Shown: positions 30,981 through 40,155, numbered from the stretch's first letter. The stretch: DNA of 64,000 bases from Pseudoalteromonas luteoviolacea (GCF_000814765.1 NZ_JWIC01000004.1:434001-498000); one strand, 5' to 3'. Translations and numbers: made by a program. Notes: generated from the letters alone by a model not told the origin.

Positions 30981-31244
30981 CTTGACGAGAAAGCGCCCAG
31001 ACGCCTAAATGATATTGGGGGGTTTTATCTATCTGTTGTGACCTAATTAAACGGTTAATTCGTATCAGGCCTTGAGCTTCAAAATTAAGTCCGTTACGAA
31101 TTCATTTTATTTGCGTTAAGGCACTGATTGACCTAGATGTGTCATCAATGGGGTGTAAACTTCAGGTGTACTGCCGCGGTGATAGATGAGATAGTTATTA
31201 TTATCTTCTAATAATAAAAATTAAACTAGTTTGGGAATATCAAC

Positions 31245-31697
31245 ATGTTACTTTGGAAAGATATACTTACGTGGGCGAACGAAGGTAATCCAGCTCCATC
31301 CAGAAAGGTCGAAAAAAGTCTTATGCAATGGCAGGCCTTGCTCGAACCATCGGTGTTTCATATAACTCGAAACAAGGGCACTGAGCGTCCATTTAGTTCT
31401 GAATCATGCAGTTTGTTTGAACCTGGACAATATGAATGTGCCTGTTGTGGTGAGCTGTTATTCGATGCGCAAGAGAAGTTTGAAAGTGGCTCTGGTTGGC
31501 CGTCATTTACTCAGCCTGCCAGTAAAAATGCCATCGCCTATCATGCGGACACTACCCATGGCATGACAAGAGTGGAAATTGTCTGCAATGTATGTGATGC
31601 ACATTTAGGCCATGTTTTTCCTGATGGCCCTAAACCGAGTGGTTTGCGTTATTGTGTAAACGCACTGGCGATGGTCAAGCAAGAAACAGTTACTTAA
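31245..31697 (+). CDS. msrB: Methionine-R-sulfoxide reductase MsrB
   Basis: A 150-residue reductase that repairs the R epimer of methionine sulfoxide in proteins. It has both zinc-binding pairs (Cys65/Cys68 in ECACCGE and Cys114/Cys117 in CNVCDAH), the GSGWPSF motif and the catalytic RYCVNA with Cys137. The sequence HLGHVFPDGP is also typical. The N-terminal 40 residues are less conserved and slightly longer than usual. It is a single gene with about 260 bp upstream. Confidence 0.93.
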   Translation: MLLWKDILTWANEGNPAPSRKVEKSLMQWQALLEPSVFHITRNKGTERPFSSESCSLFEPGQYECACCGELLFDAQEKFESGSGWPSFTQPASKNAIAYHADTTHGMTRVEIVCNVCDAHLGHVFPDGPKPSGLRYCVNALAMVKQETVT

Positions 31698-31739
31698 GAA
31701 AGTAAATATGGCGCATATAATTGAGGCGGATACCCTAGT

Positions 31740-33368
31740 TTATTGCGCTAATCCCATTTCCCTCATTTGTGCCATAAGTTTGTCGAAGCGTACCTCTTGA
31801 TCTGGGTCGAGTTCAGCGTTTTGTAAAACTTTGAGACATTTTTTGGCAAGGTTAGTATTAAACGTAATGCCTTTTTTCCCCGTTGCATCAGCAAGACATT
31901 GTAATAGATTTAAGGCGATACTGGCGTTTTTTGGCATCACTCTAAAAGCTTGAGAAAACGCCTCCAAGGCGACATCAAGTTGACCTTTATTAAACTGTTT
32001 CACTGCGTGGTTATTGAGCTCTTTGGGACCCATAGTAATGTCTTTTCGTTCGTCGTGCTGCTGTTGTAAATAATGCATCATAACGGGGTCTTCTTGACTT
32101 TGGTGGCGTTCACAGTGCTCAATTATTTGGCCAAATAGCGCTTGTGCTTTATGCTGAAAGCCTAATTCGTGAAATGCCTTAGCTTTATCTAGAGCAGCGT
32201 CGACAGAGCGGATCTGAGGCTCATCATCGAGCTGTTCCATCAACTGGCGTGCTTTTTTATGCTCGTCTTTGAGGTAATGTAAGCGGGCATGCAGCACGTC
32301 CATTTGAGTTTGATTGATAGCGTGAGGAAATTGTTTTTTTAAATCGTTTAAATATTGCTGTGTTTGACGCGTAATTTTATTGATTTGCTCATGCTGATCG
32401 GTTGCCAATGCGAAGTCTATACCGGCCCTTGCTGCATTTAAATACACCTCAGGGCTATCGTGAATCGAGTATCTAGCAAAACTGGCAATTTCTTTTTGCG
32501 CATTGTAGCTACATTCGTAATCATGATTAATCATCGCAACGGTACTTAAAGATTTTTGCCGAGAGAGGTTTCTTGGGGCAATTTGCGATGCTTCATGTAA
32601 TGCTTTTTGCGCATGTTCAAATTGATTTAATTTAATTTCTAGCCGCCCGAGCAGATCCAATGCTGCAAGTCGAGTCTCACTTTTTTCTATTAACCCCTTT
32701 AATAGTTTTTGTGCCGTTAAGTCTTCATTGTTAGCAATGAGGGCTTCAACTAAGCCTAGTTTTGCCCAAGTAAATTTTTGCAAATCTAACGCTGATTTAT
32801 AAAACTGTTTCGCTTCCTCAAACCGTTTTAGTTTAAGTAGCATTTCGCCTTTTAATTTAAGCAACATGACAGAGTAGCTTGTCTGCTGCCCATCTAGTTC
32901 AGCATTGATAAACTTGAGTGCTTTGGAGTAGTTTTGATCGTCGATTAAGGTATAGAGTTTCTTTAGACTTTGCTTTCTTTTGAGTACTCGTTCGATCCTT
33001 GATTGTAGATCTTTGATGGTAAATGGCTTAACCAAAAAGTCATCGGGTTGCAGCTCAACAACGCTATGAACCAGCTCGGGACTTGTCTCAGCTGACGTAA
33101 AAATAAAACCAGTGCTGCGTTTGATCAATCGTTTTTTTAGCAGTTCTTCATATAGTTGATAGCCGTTTTGTCTTTTACTTAAGTCAAAAGAGCAGATGAT
33201 TAAATCAAACTTAGTGGTCTCACAGGTTTCTTTTGCAACGATTGCTGATTCTGCGACAAATATGTTGCGATAGGCTAAACGTTCTAACGATTGCTTCAAA
33301 TAGCTGAGCGCGAGCGGTTGTTCTTCCACAATTAAAATTTTTGAATTAACAAATGGTTGAACGGCCAT
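31740..33368 (-). CDS. Receiver-TPR protein with atypical phosphoacceptor site
   Basis: A 542-residue cytoplasmic protein. An N-terminal receiver domain (about 8-128) keeps acidic residues in IVEEQP, Thr91, and Lys114 in LVKPF. The position where the phosphorylated Asp normally stands (FDLIICxF) is Ser60, with Asp62 two residues later. The rest is a TPR superhelix from about 135 to 500. Such REC-TPR proteins act as adaptors with no DNA-binding output. The replacement suggests phosphorylation-independent use, or that Asp62 acts instead. The gene is convergent with msrB, with 42 bp between, and its start lies about 130 bp from the tRNA-Val cluster. Confidence 0.85.
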   Translation of the reverse strand: MAVQPFVNSKILIVEEQPLALSYLKQSLERLAYRNIFVAESAIVAKETCETTKFDLIICSFDLSKRQNGYQLYEELLKKRLIKRSTGFIFTSAETSPELVHSVVELQPDDFLVKPFTIKDLQSRIERVLKRKQSLKKLYTLIDDQNYSKALKFINAELDGQQTSYSVMLLKLKGEMLLKLKRFEEAKQFYKSALDLQKFTWAKLGLVEALIANNEDLTAQKLLKGLIEKSETRLAALDLLGRLEIKLNQFEHAQKALHEASQIAPRNLSRQKSLSTVAMINHDYECSYNAQKEIASFARYSIHDSPEVYLNAARAGIDFALATDQHEQINKITRQTQQYLNDLKKQFPHAINQTQMDVLHARLHYLKDEHKKARQLMEQLDDEPQIRSVDAALDKAKAFHELGFQHKAQALFGQIIEHCERHQSQEDPVMMHYLQQQHDERKDITMGPKELNNHAVKQFNKGQLDVALEAFSQAFRVMPKNASIALNLLQCLADATGKKGITFNTNLAKKCLKVLQNAELDPDQEVRFDKLMAQMREMGLAQ

Positions 33369-33498
33369 ATCAGTATCAGGGTGTTACCAACAATAATTTT
33401 AGTCTAGTCGTTTCTTCAAACTTTTAAAACAGTCTGAGATAGAACTTAAAATACAATTCAAGAAGAAAAACGTGATTTAAAAGAAAGAGAAGTAAGAA

Positions 33499-33574
33499 TG
33501 GTGGGTTGTACTGGACTTGAACCAGTGACCCTCGCCTTGTAAGGGCGATGCTCTCCCAACTGAGCTAACAACCC
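33499..33574 (-). tRNA. tRNA-Val (TAC)
   Basis: Cloverleaf on the minus strand with loop CTTACAA (anticodon TAC), encoded CCA end and acceptor stem GGGTTGT/ACAACCC. Last of seven copies in transcription order. Confidence 0.95.
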
Positions 33575-33589
33575 GGGATAAGTGTAATT

Positions 33590-33665
33590 TGGTGGGTGAT
33601 ACTGGACTTGAACCAGTGACCCTCGCCTTGTAAGGGCGATGCTCTCCCAACTGAGCTAATCACCC
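33590..33665 (-). tRNA. tRNA-Val (TAC), GGGTGAT acceptor variant
   Basis: As the neighbouring copies, anticodon TAC and encoded CCA, but with acceptor stem GGGTGAT/ATCACCC, the form found in Escherichia coli tRNA-Val. Confidence 0.95.
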
Positions 33666-33681
33666 AAATTACAGTCTATAT

Positions 33682-33757
33682 TGGTGGGTTGTACTGGACT
33701 TGAACCAGTGACCCTCGCCTTGTAAGGGCGATGCTCTCCCAACTGAGCTAACAACCC
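33682..33757 (-). tRNA. tRNA-Val (TAC)
   Basis: Anticodon TAC, encoded CCA, acceptor stem GGGTTGT/ACAACCC. Confidence 0.95.
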
Positions 33758-33803
33758 AATATAGATTATATGGATATTATCCAACCGCGATGCGGATTTT
33801 AAA

Positions 33804-33879
33804 TGGTGGGTTGTACTGGACTTGAACCAGTGACCCTCGCCTTGTAAGGGCGATGCTCTCCCAACTGAGCTAACAACCC
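33804..33879 (-). tRNA. tRNA-Val (TAC)
   Basis: Anticodon TAC, encoded CCA, acceptor stem GGGTTGT/ACAACCC. First position of the second three-gene block; its 3' spacer nearly matches that of the copy at 33499. Confidence 0.95.
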
Positions 33880-33894
33880 GGGGTAAGTGTAATT

Positions 33895-33970
33895 TGGTGG
33901 GTGATACTGGACTTGAACCAGTGACCCTCGCCTTGTAAGGGCGATGCTCTCCCAACTGAGCTAATCACCC
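33895..33970 (-). tRNA. tRNA-Val (TAC), GGGTGAT acceptor variant
   Basis: Anticodon TAC, encoded CCA, acceptor stem GGGTGAT/ATCACCC. Duplicate of the copy at 33590. Confidence 0.95.
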
Positions 33971-33986
33971 AAATTACAGTCTATAT

Positions 33987-34062
33987 TGGTGGGTTGTACT
34001 GGACTTGAACCAGTGACCCTCGCCTTGTAAGGGCGATGCTCTCCCAACTGAGCTAACAACCC
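33987..34062 (-). tRNA. tRNA-Val (TAC)
   Basis: Anticodon TAC, encoded CCA, acceptor stem GGGTTGT/ACAACCC. Duplicate of the copy at 33682. Confidence 0.95.
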
Positions 34063-34080
34063 AATATAGATTTTTAGATA

Positions 34081-34156
34081 TGGTGGGTTGTACTGGACTT
34101 GAACCAGTGACCCTCGCCTTGTAAGGGCGATGCTCTCCCAACTGAGCTAACAACCC
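34081..34156 (-). tRNA. tRNA-Val (TAC), promoter-proximal
   Basis: Anticodon TAC, encoded CCA, acceptor stem GGGTTGT/ACAACCC. First gene of the valine tRNA transcript. Confidence 0.95.
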
Positions 34157-34211
34157 ATATCTAAATTTTACAACAAACATTGTGTATAACACCGCGTTGC
34201 TGTGGGGCGCT

Positions 34212-34239
34212 ATTATAGGGAGCCAAGCAAAGGAGTCAA
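34212..34239 (-). promoter_or_regulatory. Promoter of the tRNA-Val operon
   Basis: On the minus strand TTGACT (34239-34234), a 16-bp spacer and TATAAT (34217-34212), followed by the GC-rich discriminator AGCGCCCC. This is the classic form of a stringently controlled stable-RNA promoter. The first tRNA starts about 55 bp downstream. Confidence 0.85.
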
Positions 34240-34642
34240 TACTTAAAAATGAAATTTTCGTTTGCTTGCTGTATTTATAGGCAAATTAATTCAATTCCAA
34301 TAGTTCTTCATTATAAGGAGTTTAAATGACAGGAGTTGAAAACCTTCAACATTCTGATTTTTTATCATCGTGACAGGCTATTTCTCTTAGTTGTTGTACT
34401 CACAAATGCTGTTAAGGCATTGTAATCGTGATTGTTGCTTTTTAAACAATTTATTGAGCGTTAGGCGAGTGAAAAAGTTAAAACCTGTCACAGTCAATAA
34501 TAAGAGTAGGGAAGGGAGGGGTAAATCAGTACAAAAATCAAACTAAAACAAAAGGTTTGTTTGAATTTAAAGTGGGTTTTGTTTATATTGTGTCCTCTTG
34601 GGCGCTTTTTAAGGCAATTAGAAAAAACTTAACTAAAAATTG
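34240..34642. other. Spacer between divergent tRNA operons
   Basis: About 400 bp without a convincing gene. One 15-codon frame (ATG 34326 to TGA 34373) has a strong AAGGAG site 6 bp upstream, but nothing else supports it as a gene. The rest is AT-rich sequence upstream of the tRNA-Ala/Glu promoter. Confidence 0.5.
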
Positions 34643-34671
34643 TTGACTTTATTTTCCTGCCTGCATAGAAT
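34643..34671 (+). promoter_or_regulatory. Promoter of the tRNA-Ala/Glu operon
   Basis: TTGACT at 34643-34648, a 17-bp spacer and TAGAAT at 34666-34671, followed by the GC-rich discriminator GCGCCCCGC. The layout matches the tRNA-Val and tRNA-Asn promoters in this window and points to growth-rate control. Confidence 0.85.
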
Positions 34672-34718
34672 GCGCCCCGCACTCAGCGATGCACAGTGAT
34701 AAATTTACTGTATGCAAA

Positions 34719-34794
34719 GGGGCTATAGCTCAGCTGGGAGAGCGCCTCGCTGGCAGCGAGGAGGTCGACGGTTCGATCCCGTCTAGCTCCACCA
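34719..34794 (+). tRNA. tRNA-Ala (GGC)
   Basis: Loop CTGGCAG gives anticodon GGC; acceptor GGGGCTA/TAGCTCC; CCA encoded. It leads the array of eight tRNA-Glu genes. Confidence 0.96.
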
Positions 34795-34866
34795 AGCACA
34801 TCGTTGAATGAAAGTCCTAGTGACATTAATTAGTTTTAAACTTCGAATGTTTAAAATTAATATTGT

Positions 34867-34942
34867 GTCCCCTTCGTCTAGAGGCCTAGGACACCGCCCT
34901 TTCACGGCGGTAACAGGGGTTCGAATCCCCTAGGGGACGCCA
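34867..34942 (+). tRNA. tRNA-Glu (TTC), copy 1
   Basis: Loop CTTTCAC gives anticodon TTC; acceptor GTCCCCT/AGGGGAC; 3' end GCCA. First of eight copies. Confidence 0.96.
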
Positions 34943-35012
34943 CTTACTTCAAGTAAGTACAAAAACTCATATGGTGAGAGTCAAAATAACCAGTCCTAGT
35001 GACACATACTGT

Positions 35013-35088
35013 GTCCCCTTCGTCTAGAGGCCTAGGACACCGCCCTTTCACGGCGGTAACAGGGGTTCGAATCCCCTAGGGGACGCCA
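35013..35088 (+). tRNA. tRNA-Glu (TTC), copy 2
   Basis: Same sequence as copy 1; spacing 146 bp from copy 1. Confidence 0.96.
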
Positions 35089-35158
35089 CTTACTTCAAGT
35101 AAGTACAAAAACTCATATGGTAAGAGTCTAAATAACCAGTCCTAGTGACACACACTGT

Positions 35159-35234
35159 GTCCCCTTCGTCTAGAGGCCTAGGACACCGCCCTTTCACGGC
35201 GGTAACAGGGGTTCGAATCCCCTAGGGGACGCCA
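35159..35234 (+). tRNA. tRNA-Glu (TTC), copy 3
   Basis: Same sequence as copy 1; unit length 146 bp. Confidence 0.96.
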
Positions 35235-35305
35235 CTTACTTTAAGTAAGTAACAAAAACTCATATGGTAAGAGTCAAAATAACCAGTCCTAGTGACACAC
35301 ACTGT

Positions 35306-35381
35306 GTCCCCTTCGTCTAGAGGCCTAGGACACCGCCCTTTCACGGCGGTAACAGGGGTTCGAATCCCCTAGGGGACGCCA
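35306..35381 (+). tRNA. tRNA-Glu (TTC), copy 4
   Basis: Same sequence as copy 1; unit length 147 bp because of a one-base spacer difference (TTTAAGTAAGTAAC). Confidence 0.96.
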
Positions 35382-35452
35382 CTTACTTTAAGTAAGTAAC
35401 AAAAACTCATATGGTAAGAGTCTAAATAACCAGTCCTAGTGACACATATTGT

Positions 35453-35528
35453 GTCCCCTTCGTCTAGAGGCCTAGGACACCGCCCTTTCACGGCGGTAAC
35501 AGGGGTTCGAATCCCCTAGGGGACGCCA
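35453..35528 (+). tRNA. tRNA-Glu (TTC), copy 5
   Basis: Same sequence as copy 1; the preceding spacer ends CACATATT instead of CACACACT. Confidence 0.96.
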
Positions 35529-35598
35529 CTTACTTCAAGTAAGTACAAAAACTCATATGGTAAGAGTCTAAATAACCAGTCCTAGTGACACACACTGT

Positions 35599-35674
35599 GT
35601 CCCCTTCGTCTAGAGGCCTAGGACACCGCCCTTTCACGGCGGTAACAGGGGTTCGAATCCCCTAGGGGACGCCA
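35599..35674 (+). tRNA. tRNA-Glu (TTC), copy 6
   Basis: Same sequence as copy 1; unit length 146 bp. Confidence 0.96.
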
Positions 35675-35744
35675 CTTACTTCAAGTAAGTACAAAAACTC
35701 ATATGGTAAGAGTCTAAATAACCAGTCCTAGTGACACACACTGT

Positions 35745-35820
35745 GTCCCCTTCGTCTAGAGGCCTAGGACACCGCCCTTTCACGGCGGTAACAGGGGTTC
35801 GAATCCCCTAGGGGACGCCA
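35745..35820 (+). tRNA. tRNA-Glu (TTC), copy 7
   Basis: Same sequence as copy 1; unit length 146 bp. Confidence 0.96.
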
Positions 35821-35891
35821 CTTACTTTAAGTAAGTAACAAAAACTCATATGGTAAGAGTCAAAATAACCAGTCCTAGTGACACACACTGT

Positions 35892-35967
35892 GTCCCCTTC
35901 GTCTAGAGGCCTAGGACACCGCCCTTTCACGGCGGTAACAGGGGTTCGAATCCCCTAGGGGACGCCA
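35892..35967 (+). tRNA. tRNA-Glu (TTC), copy 8
   Basis: Same sequence as copy 1; last copy, after which the spacer sequence changes completely. Confidence 0.96.
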
Positions 35968-36243
35968 CTTTATTTGTTATCTTTCAGCTGTTCTTGCTAA
36001 TTTTATCCTCTTTGCTAACTTTAAATTTATTATTGCAGTGCGCAATTGACTCTCGTGCTTAATGACTTTGATTGGTATTGTGTAGTTCCTATCTTTTCAT
36101 GTTCAATTAAGATTTGGTTGATGAATAAATTTAAATTTTCAATTATCTCCACAAGCTTGATTTAGAACAATTTTTAGTCATTTTTGTCATGCTCGCATTA
36201 GCGTAATCACTTACTATTGCTTTTTAATTTAGAGTGAGTTGCT

Positions 36244-37824
36244 ATGACTAAAGGAAGATCAACGGTAACCAACCGCGAATACGACTATCCCAGTTCTTAT
36301 AATTTGCTATCTACAACCAACACCAAAGGGCAGATTAAATATGCTAATCGTCAGTTTTGTGAAGTAGCAGGGTTTGAACTACATGAACTAGAAGGTAAGC
36401 CACACAATATTGTGCGCCACCCAAGTATGCCAAAACCCGCATTTCAAAATATGTGGAACTATATCGAGTCTGGTAAGCCTTGGATGGGAATGGTAAAAAA
36501 CCGGTGTAAAAACGGTGACCATTACTGGGTTAATGCCTATGTCACGCCGATTACCAATAATAGCGGCCAAACGGTTGAATACCAATCGGTTAGAACAAAA
36601 CCAGATCGTGCAGTGGTTAATCGGGCAGAAAAAATATATCAAAAACTTAATGATGGCACAGCGGTAGAGAGCTTTACGAGAGCTTCAATGTCCTTGTCAA
36701 CGCAGATGATGTTGATTATTGGTGCATTTTATATACTAAGCATGATTTTTGCGTCTTTGCCGTCCCCTTGGTCTTATATTTTGGAAACCGTGTTAGTGGT
36801 GGTTGCTTTATTTTTGACTTATCAACGACTTTCACCGGTGCGGGAGTTAAGCCAAAAAGCACGAAAGGTCTACGACAATCCTCTGATGCAAAAGATTTAT
36901 ATTAATAAGGTCAATGACATTGCTGCGATTGAGTTGGCCTTACTCGCCAGAGAGTCAGAGCTACGCGCGGTACTTGGTAGAGTTAAAGATGCCAGTGATA
37001 CAGTACGAGGTCATGCCAAAGAAACCGTTGATGAGTGCGATAAAAGTGCACAGTTGCTGAACAATCAACAAGCACAGACAGGATCGCTTGCTACCGCGAT
37101 TAACCAAATGACGGCGACAATCCAAGAAATCGCTTCGAATACCAATAACGCAGCATCTCAGTCAGAAGCCGCACTTAAATCTGTGAAAGAGGGCAGTTTA
37201 GCGGTCAATGAAAATATGGAGAATAATTACACCTTGTCAGAAGAATTAACGCAGACTCAATCAGATATCGAAGATCTCAATGCACAAACGGTGAATATAG
37301 GTGGCGTTGTGGATGTGATCCGTGGCATATCTGAACAAACGAATTTACTGGCATTAAATGCGGCCATTGAAGCGGCGCGAGCAGGAGAACAGGGGAGAGG
37401 TTTTGCGGTTGTTGCCGATGAAGTAAGGGCTCTTGCTCAGCGGACTCAAGATTCAACTAAGGAAATTGACGATATTGTCGCTAACCTAAGGCAACGTGCC
37501 GAGCGTGCTGTACAGGCGATCCAAAACGGAGTGGAAAAGTCAGGGCAATGTGTTGAAAAAGCAGAAGGCACTAAAGCCTCTTTAGATAGCATCAACTCAA
37601 TCGTGAATGATATTTCTAGTTTGAATTATCAAATTGCAACGTCAACGGAAGAGATGTCAGGGGTAAGTAACGAGCTCAATAATAATGCGGTGACCATATC
37701 TCAGCTTGCAACAGATTCGCTACAAAGCTCTGATAGGTCGCTAGAGACCATGTCAAATACTCAAAAAGCGTTGTCAGATCAAAAGTCTTTGGTAGATCAA
37801 TTTATTGCTAAGTTCCAAAGTTAA
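36244..37824 (+). CDS. Aer-like methyl-accepting chemotaxis protein
   Basis: A 526-residue chemoreceptor. The N-terminal PAS domain (about 15-125) begins [21 protein letters not shown] and contains [18 protein letters not shown], the Aer-type sequence, so redox or oxygen sensing through a flavin is likely. Hydrophobic segments at about 155-200 anchor it to the membrane. The C-terminal signalling domain (about 240-526) has the conserved hairpin tip with [20 protein letters not shown] and [15 protein letters not shown]. No che genes are adjacent; orphan receptors like this are common in marine bacteria. ATG 36244 has GAGTG upstream. Confidence 0.92.
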   Translation: MTKGRSTVTNREYDYPSSYNLLSTTNTKGQIKYANRQFCEVAGFELHELEGKPHNIVRHPSMPKPAFQNMWNYIESGKPWMGMVKNRCKNGDHYWVNAYVTPITNNSGQTVEYQSVRTKPDRAVVNRAEKIYQKLNDGTAVESFTRASMSLSTQMMLIIGAFYILSMIFASLPSPWSYILETVLVVVALFLTYQRLSPVRELSQKARKVYDNPLMQKIYINKVNDIAAIELALLARESELRAVLGRVKDASDTVRGHAKETVDECDKSAQLLNNQQAQTGSLATAINQMTATIQEIASNTNNAASQSEAALKSVKEGSLAVNENMENNYTLSEELTQTQSDIEDLNAQTVNIGGVVDVIRGISEQTNLLALNAAIEAARAGEQGRGFAVVADEVRALAQRTQDSTKEIDDIVANLRQRAERAVQAIQNGVEKSGQCVEKAEGTKASLDSINSIVNDISSLNYQIATSTEEMSGVSNELNNNAVTISQLATDSLQSSDRSLETMSNTQKALSDQKSLVDQFIAKFQS

Positions 37825-37984
37825 GCGTGACTGACATGTCTTACCTTTCTTATGCATAGTGTGTTTATATAATCACTATGCGTATCTAGCCAGTTTATTC
37901 AATTTATTTACCATCGCTTTATTTAATATAAAACGAGCAGTCAGTAAATAATTGATATATATCTATAAGCTAGAGAGGTATAGT

Positions 37985-38329
37985 ATGAACAGCACACAAA
38001 AGCAGGCGTATGAACGTGAGCTAATGATGGCAAAATCTTTGTATCAAAATGCGCATTATGAGATGTGTTTTGGATACCTTGAAAGAGCACATATTTTAGG
38101 TCAGCGGTCTATATTTAGACATACCACAGTGCATTGGTGGATGCTCAAAGTGGGGGTGCAATGTGCGGATAAAAAAGCGATACTGGGCCAAGTCATGAGG
38201 TTAATTGCTTCAATTATTTTTTCACGAATTTGGGTACCCGTTGGTAATACAGGTGGCACAAATGTGAATGCATTTAAATCTATGCCCATACCTCAAGATC
38301 TCAAAAAATATTTAGATCAGTCTGGTTAA
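37985..38329 (+). CDS. DUF3703 family protein
   Basis: A 114-residue protein. AKSLYQNAHYEMCFGYLERAHILGQR followed by THVHWWMLK-like sequence and the Gly/Asn-rich PVGNTGGTNV loop fit the DUF3703 family, whose function is unknown. ATG 37985 has AGAGAGG about 7 bp upstream; the frame is open 11 codons further upstream but without a better start. Confidence 0.7.
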   Translation: MNSTQKQAYERELMMAKSLYQNAHYEMCFGYLERAHILGQRSIFRHTTVHWWMLKVGVQCADKKAILGQVMRLIASIIFSRIWVPVGNTGGTNVNAFKSMPIPQDLKKYLDQSG

Positions 38330-38387
38330 GGGGATGATTTAATTACATGATGAGCATTGCAAATCAAGTTACTTTAGCAGCGTATTG

Positions 38388-39134
38388 ATGACTGAGAGAG
38401 AAATTGATAAACCTAATATTTGGATAAAAACGGGATGTTTGCTGACTTACGGAGGCAGTATTGATGCCTCTGAGCATCGCCATATTGCCATGCAGGTTGT
38501 GTTACCTGACAGCAATAGTGTGAGCACACTAAATGGTCAACCATTTCAAGGCGCTGTGATCATTGATTCTAACGTCCCGCATTGTTTAAAAATGCAAAAG
38601 GGCTGGGTATTACTCGCAGAGCCGCACAGTGCGTTAGGGGCATACCTGAAGGAGCGGTTAAATGGCCAGAAGCAAATGCCGATTTCTGCTGCAGCTAACT
38701 TGCTACTACCACAGACAGATCCGTTTGCGCACTTTTTTAAAATATTCTCAGATATTCAATTATCAGCTCAGATGCGAGATAACGACTTGAACTTTGTAAC
38801 AGATGCTCGAATATACAGTGTGCTAGATGAGCTAAACCGATGCTTTAATGGGGAGTGCATGACGCCCCAACATTGGCGTGCGAAATACATGGCGAGAAAG
38901 CTTCACTTGTCAGAAAGCCGGTTTTTGCATCTTTTTTCTGAACAAGTAGGGGTTGCATGGCGACCGTATTTGTTATGGAGAAGAATGTTGTGTGCATTGC
39001 AAGCGATGCAGCGAGGTCAAAACGCAACGAAAGCAGCGTATGAAGCTGGCTTTTCTGATAGCGCCCATTTAAGTCGAACTTTTAGAAGTACCTTTGGCAT
39101 GACCATTAGACAGGCGAGGGGGTTATTTACATAA
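38388..39134 (+). CDS. AraC-family transcriptional regulator
   Basis: A protein of about 248 residues. The C-terminal 100 residues form the two helix-turn-helix motifs of AraC regulators: MARKLHLSESRFLHLFSEQ and a second with ATKAAYEAGFSDSAHLSRTF followed by GMTIRQARG. The N-terminal 135 residues look like a small cupin-type sensor but no ligand residues can be named. The start ATG 38388 has no clear ribosome site; a TTG precedes it directly. The target gene is not evident; DUF3703 lies upstream. Confidence 0.85.
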   Translation: MTEREIDKPNIWIKTGCLLTYGGSIDASEHRHIAMQVVLPDSNSVSTLNGQPFQGAVIIDSNVPHCLKMQKGWVLLAEPHSALGAYLKERLNGQKQMPISAAANLLLPQTDPFAHFFKIFSDIQLSAQMRDNDLNFVTDARIYSVLDELNRCFNGECMTPQHWRAKYMARKLHLSESRFLHLFSEQVGVAWRPYLLWRRMLCALQAMQRGQNATKAAYEAGFSDSAHLSRTFRSTFGMTIRQARGLFT

Positions 39135-39480
39135 ACAAGTTTTATGGCTAACCCCGAGCTGAAGATTCTCGTCGAATACATCACACTTTCTCCACATACA
39201 TTGACTCTATGATGCGAATGATATTTTCTTGATATAAATACGCCCAGTATTTGGAAATACTTTTCGTCATTAAATGACTAAAATCTCAAGATATAATTAT
39301 TTTTCTGTTATATGTTCATGTTTTGTAACACTTCTAAGGTGTCTATTACATCACTGGTATGCCAACTTAATAAAAGCTGTAAAGTATAAAAATTAACCAT
39401 GCATGGGTATGTAACAGTCGTCAGTCCGGATGGTTATCAAATTCAACCAAAGAAACCACACTAAAACAAAAGGAGGCGTA
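39135..39480. other. 346-bp gap before the DUF2306-like gene
   Basis: AT-rich sequence with no ORF of coding character and no strong hairpin. The final part holds the ribosome site AAAGGAGG for the next gene. Confidence 0.5.
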
Positions 39481-40155
39481 ATGCTTACAGTGCATATTGT
39501 GGCCGGTTCATTTTTACTGTTGTTTGGTATTGGCGCTTTGAGCTTTGCAAAAGGAAAGCTTAGACATAGATGGTCAGGTAACCTATTTTTCCTTGCCATG
39601 TTAATAATGACAGGAACTGCTGCTTTTTTTAATGGTGGTGCAACTATGTCACTGATGACATTTTATTACGGTGTCACGGCTTGGGCCATCGTGCTGAGAA
39701 AAGAACAAACAACCGGTATTTTTGAAATACTGGCAATGTGCTTAATTCTCTATGTCAGCATATCTTTGTTCTATTTTATATATACCGCAGTTGACTTGGA
39801 TCCGACCTTCAAAGTTATTTTCACCATTCATGCCTCAGTCGCCTTGTTGGCCGCCGGCAAGGACCTTAGAATGATCCTAAACGGTGGCCTCTCGGGTAAG
39901 CACCGTATCGCTCGACATACATGGCGGTCCTGTTTTGCTATGTTGGGGGCTGTGATGTCGTTTTCAGCCAATACATCAGATAGATGGCCTGACTTTATTG
40001 ATAGCAATGCGTTAATTTATCTGATGATAGGTGTACTTTTTTACTGGGTAATACGAGTGTTATTCACCGGTTGGTCAAAACGACTACAGAGTATTGTTGG
40101 TGATAGCTTACTAACTAAGTGGCTACCTGTTTTTAAGCGAGAGATAAAAGAGTAA
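39481..40155 (+). CDS. Multi-pass membrane protein, possibly DUF2306-like
   Basis: A 224-residue protein with six or seven hydrophobic helices. The opening MLTVHIVAGSFLLLFG and the KGKLRHRWSGNLFFLAML segment, together with a central IFTIHASVAL, resemble DUF2306-type membrane proteins; this is a weak match by eye. I chose ATG 39481 because of the near-ideal AAAGGAGG site; the open frame extends to 39430. Its stop codon lies inside a 66-bp tandem repeat. It is convergent with an AraC-type gene. Confidence 0.65.
   Translation: MLTVHIVAGSFLLLFGIGALSFAKGKLRHRWSGNLFFLAMLIMTGTAAFFNGGATMSLMTFYYGVTAWAIVLRKEQTTGIFEILAMCLILYVSISLFYFIYTAVDLDPTFKVIFTIHASVALLAAGKDLRMILNGGLSGKHRIARHTWRSCFAMLGAVMSFSANTSDRWPDFIDSNALIYLMIGVLFYWVIRVLFTGWSKRLQSIVGDSLLTKWLPVFKREIKE

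Larger units (their letters stand above)
34867..35967 (+). repeat. Tandem array of eight 146/147-bp tRNA-Glu units
   Basis: Each unit holds a 76-bp tRNA and a spacer of about 70 bp with a small hairpin (ACTTAC/GTAAGT) and a CCAGTCCTAGTGACACA segment. The spacers differ by only a few bases and fall into two types that alternate irregularly, so the array was built by unequal crossing over or is kept uniform by gene conversion. Confidence 0.95.

Noticed and set aside
33656..34192. Minus-strand frames of 72-99 residues through the tRNA-Val array
   Set aside because: They run through tRNA genes and repeat the same residues per tRNA; a known artefact of tandem tRNA genes.
34326..34373. 15-codon frame with a strong AAGGAG site
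   Set aside because: Too short and without supporting features; it lies in the spacer between two tRNA promoters and may occur by chance.
34867..35967. CRISPR-like periodic repeat
   Set aside because: The repeated 76-bp element is a complete tRNA-Glu cloverleaf with a constant spacer; CRISPR spacers would be unique and of equal length.
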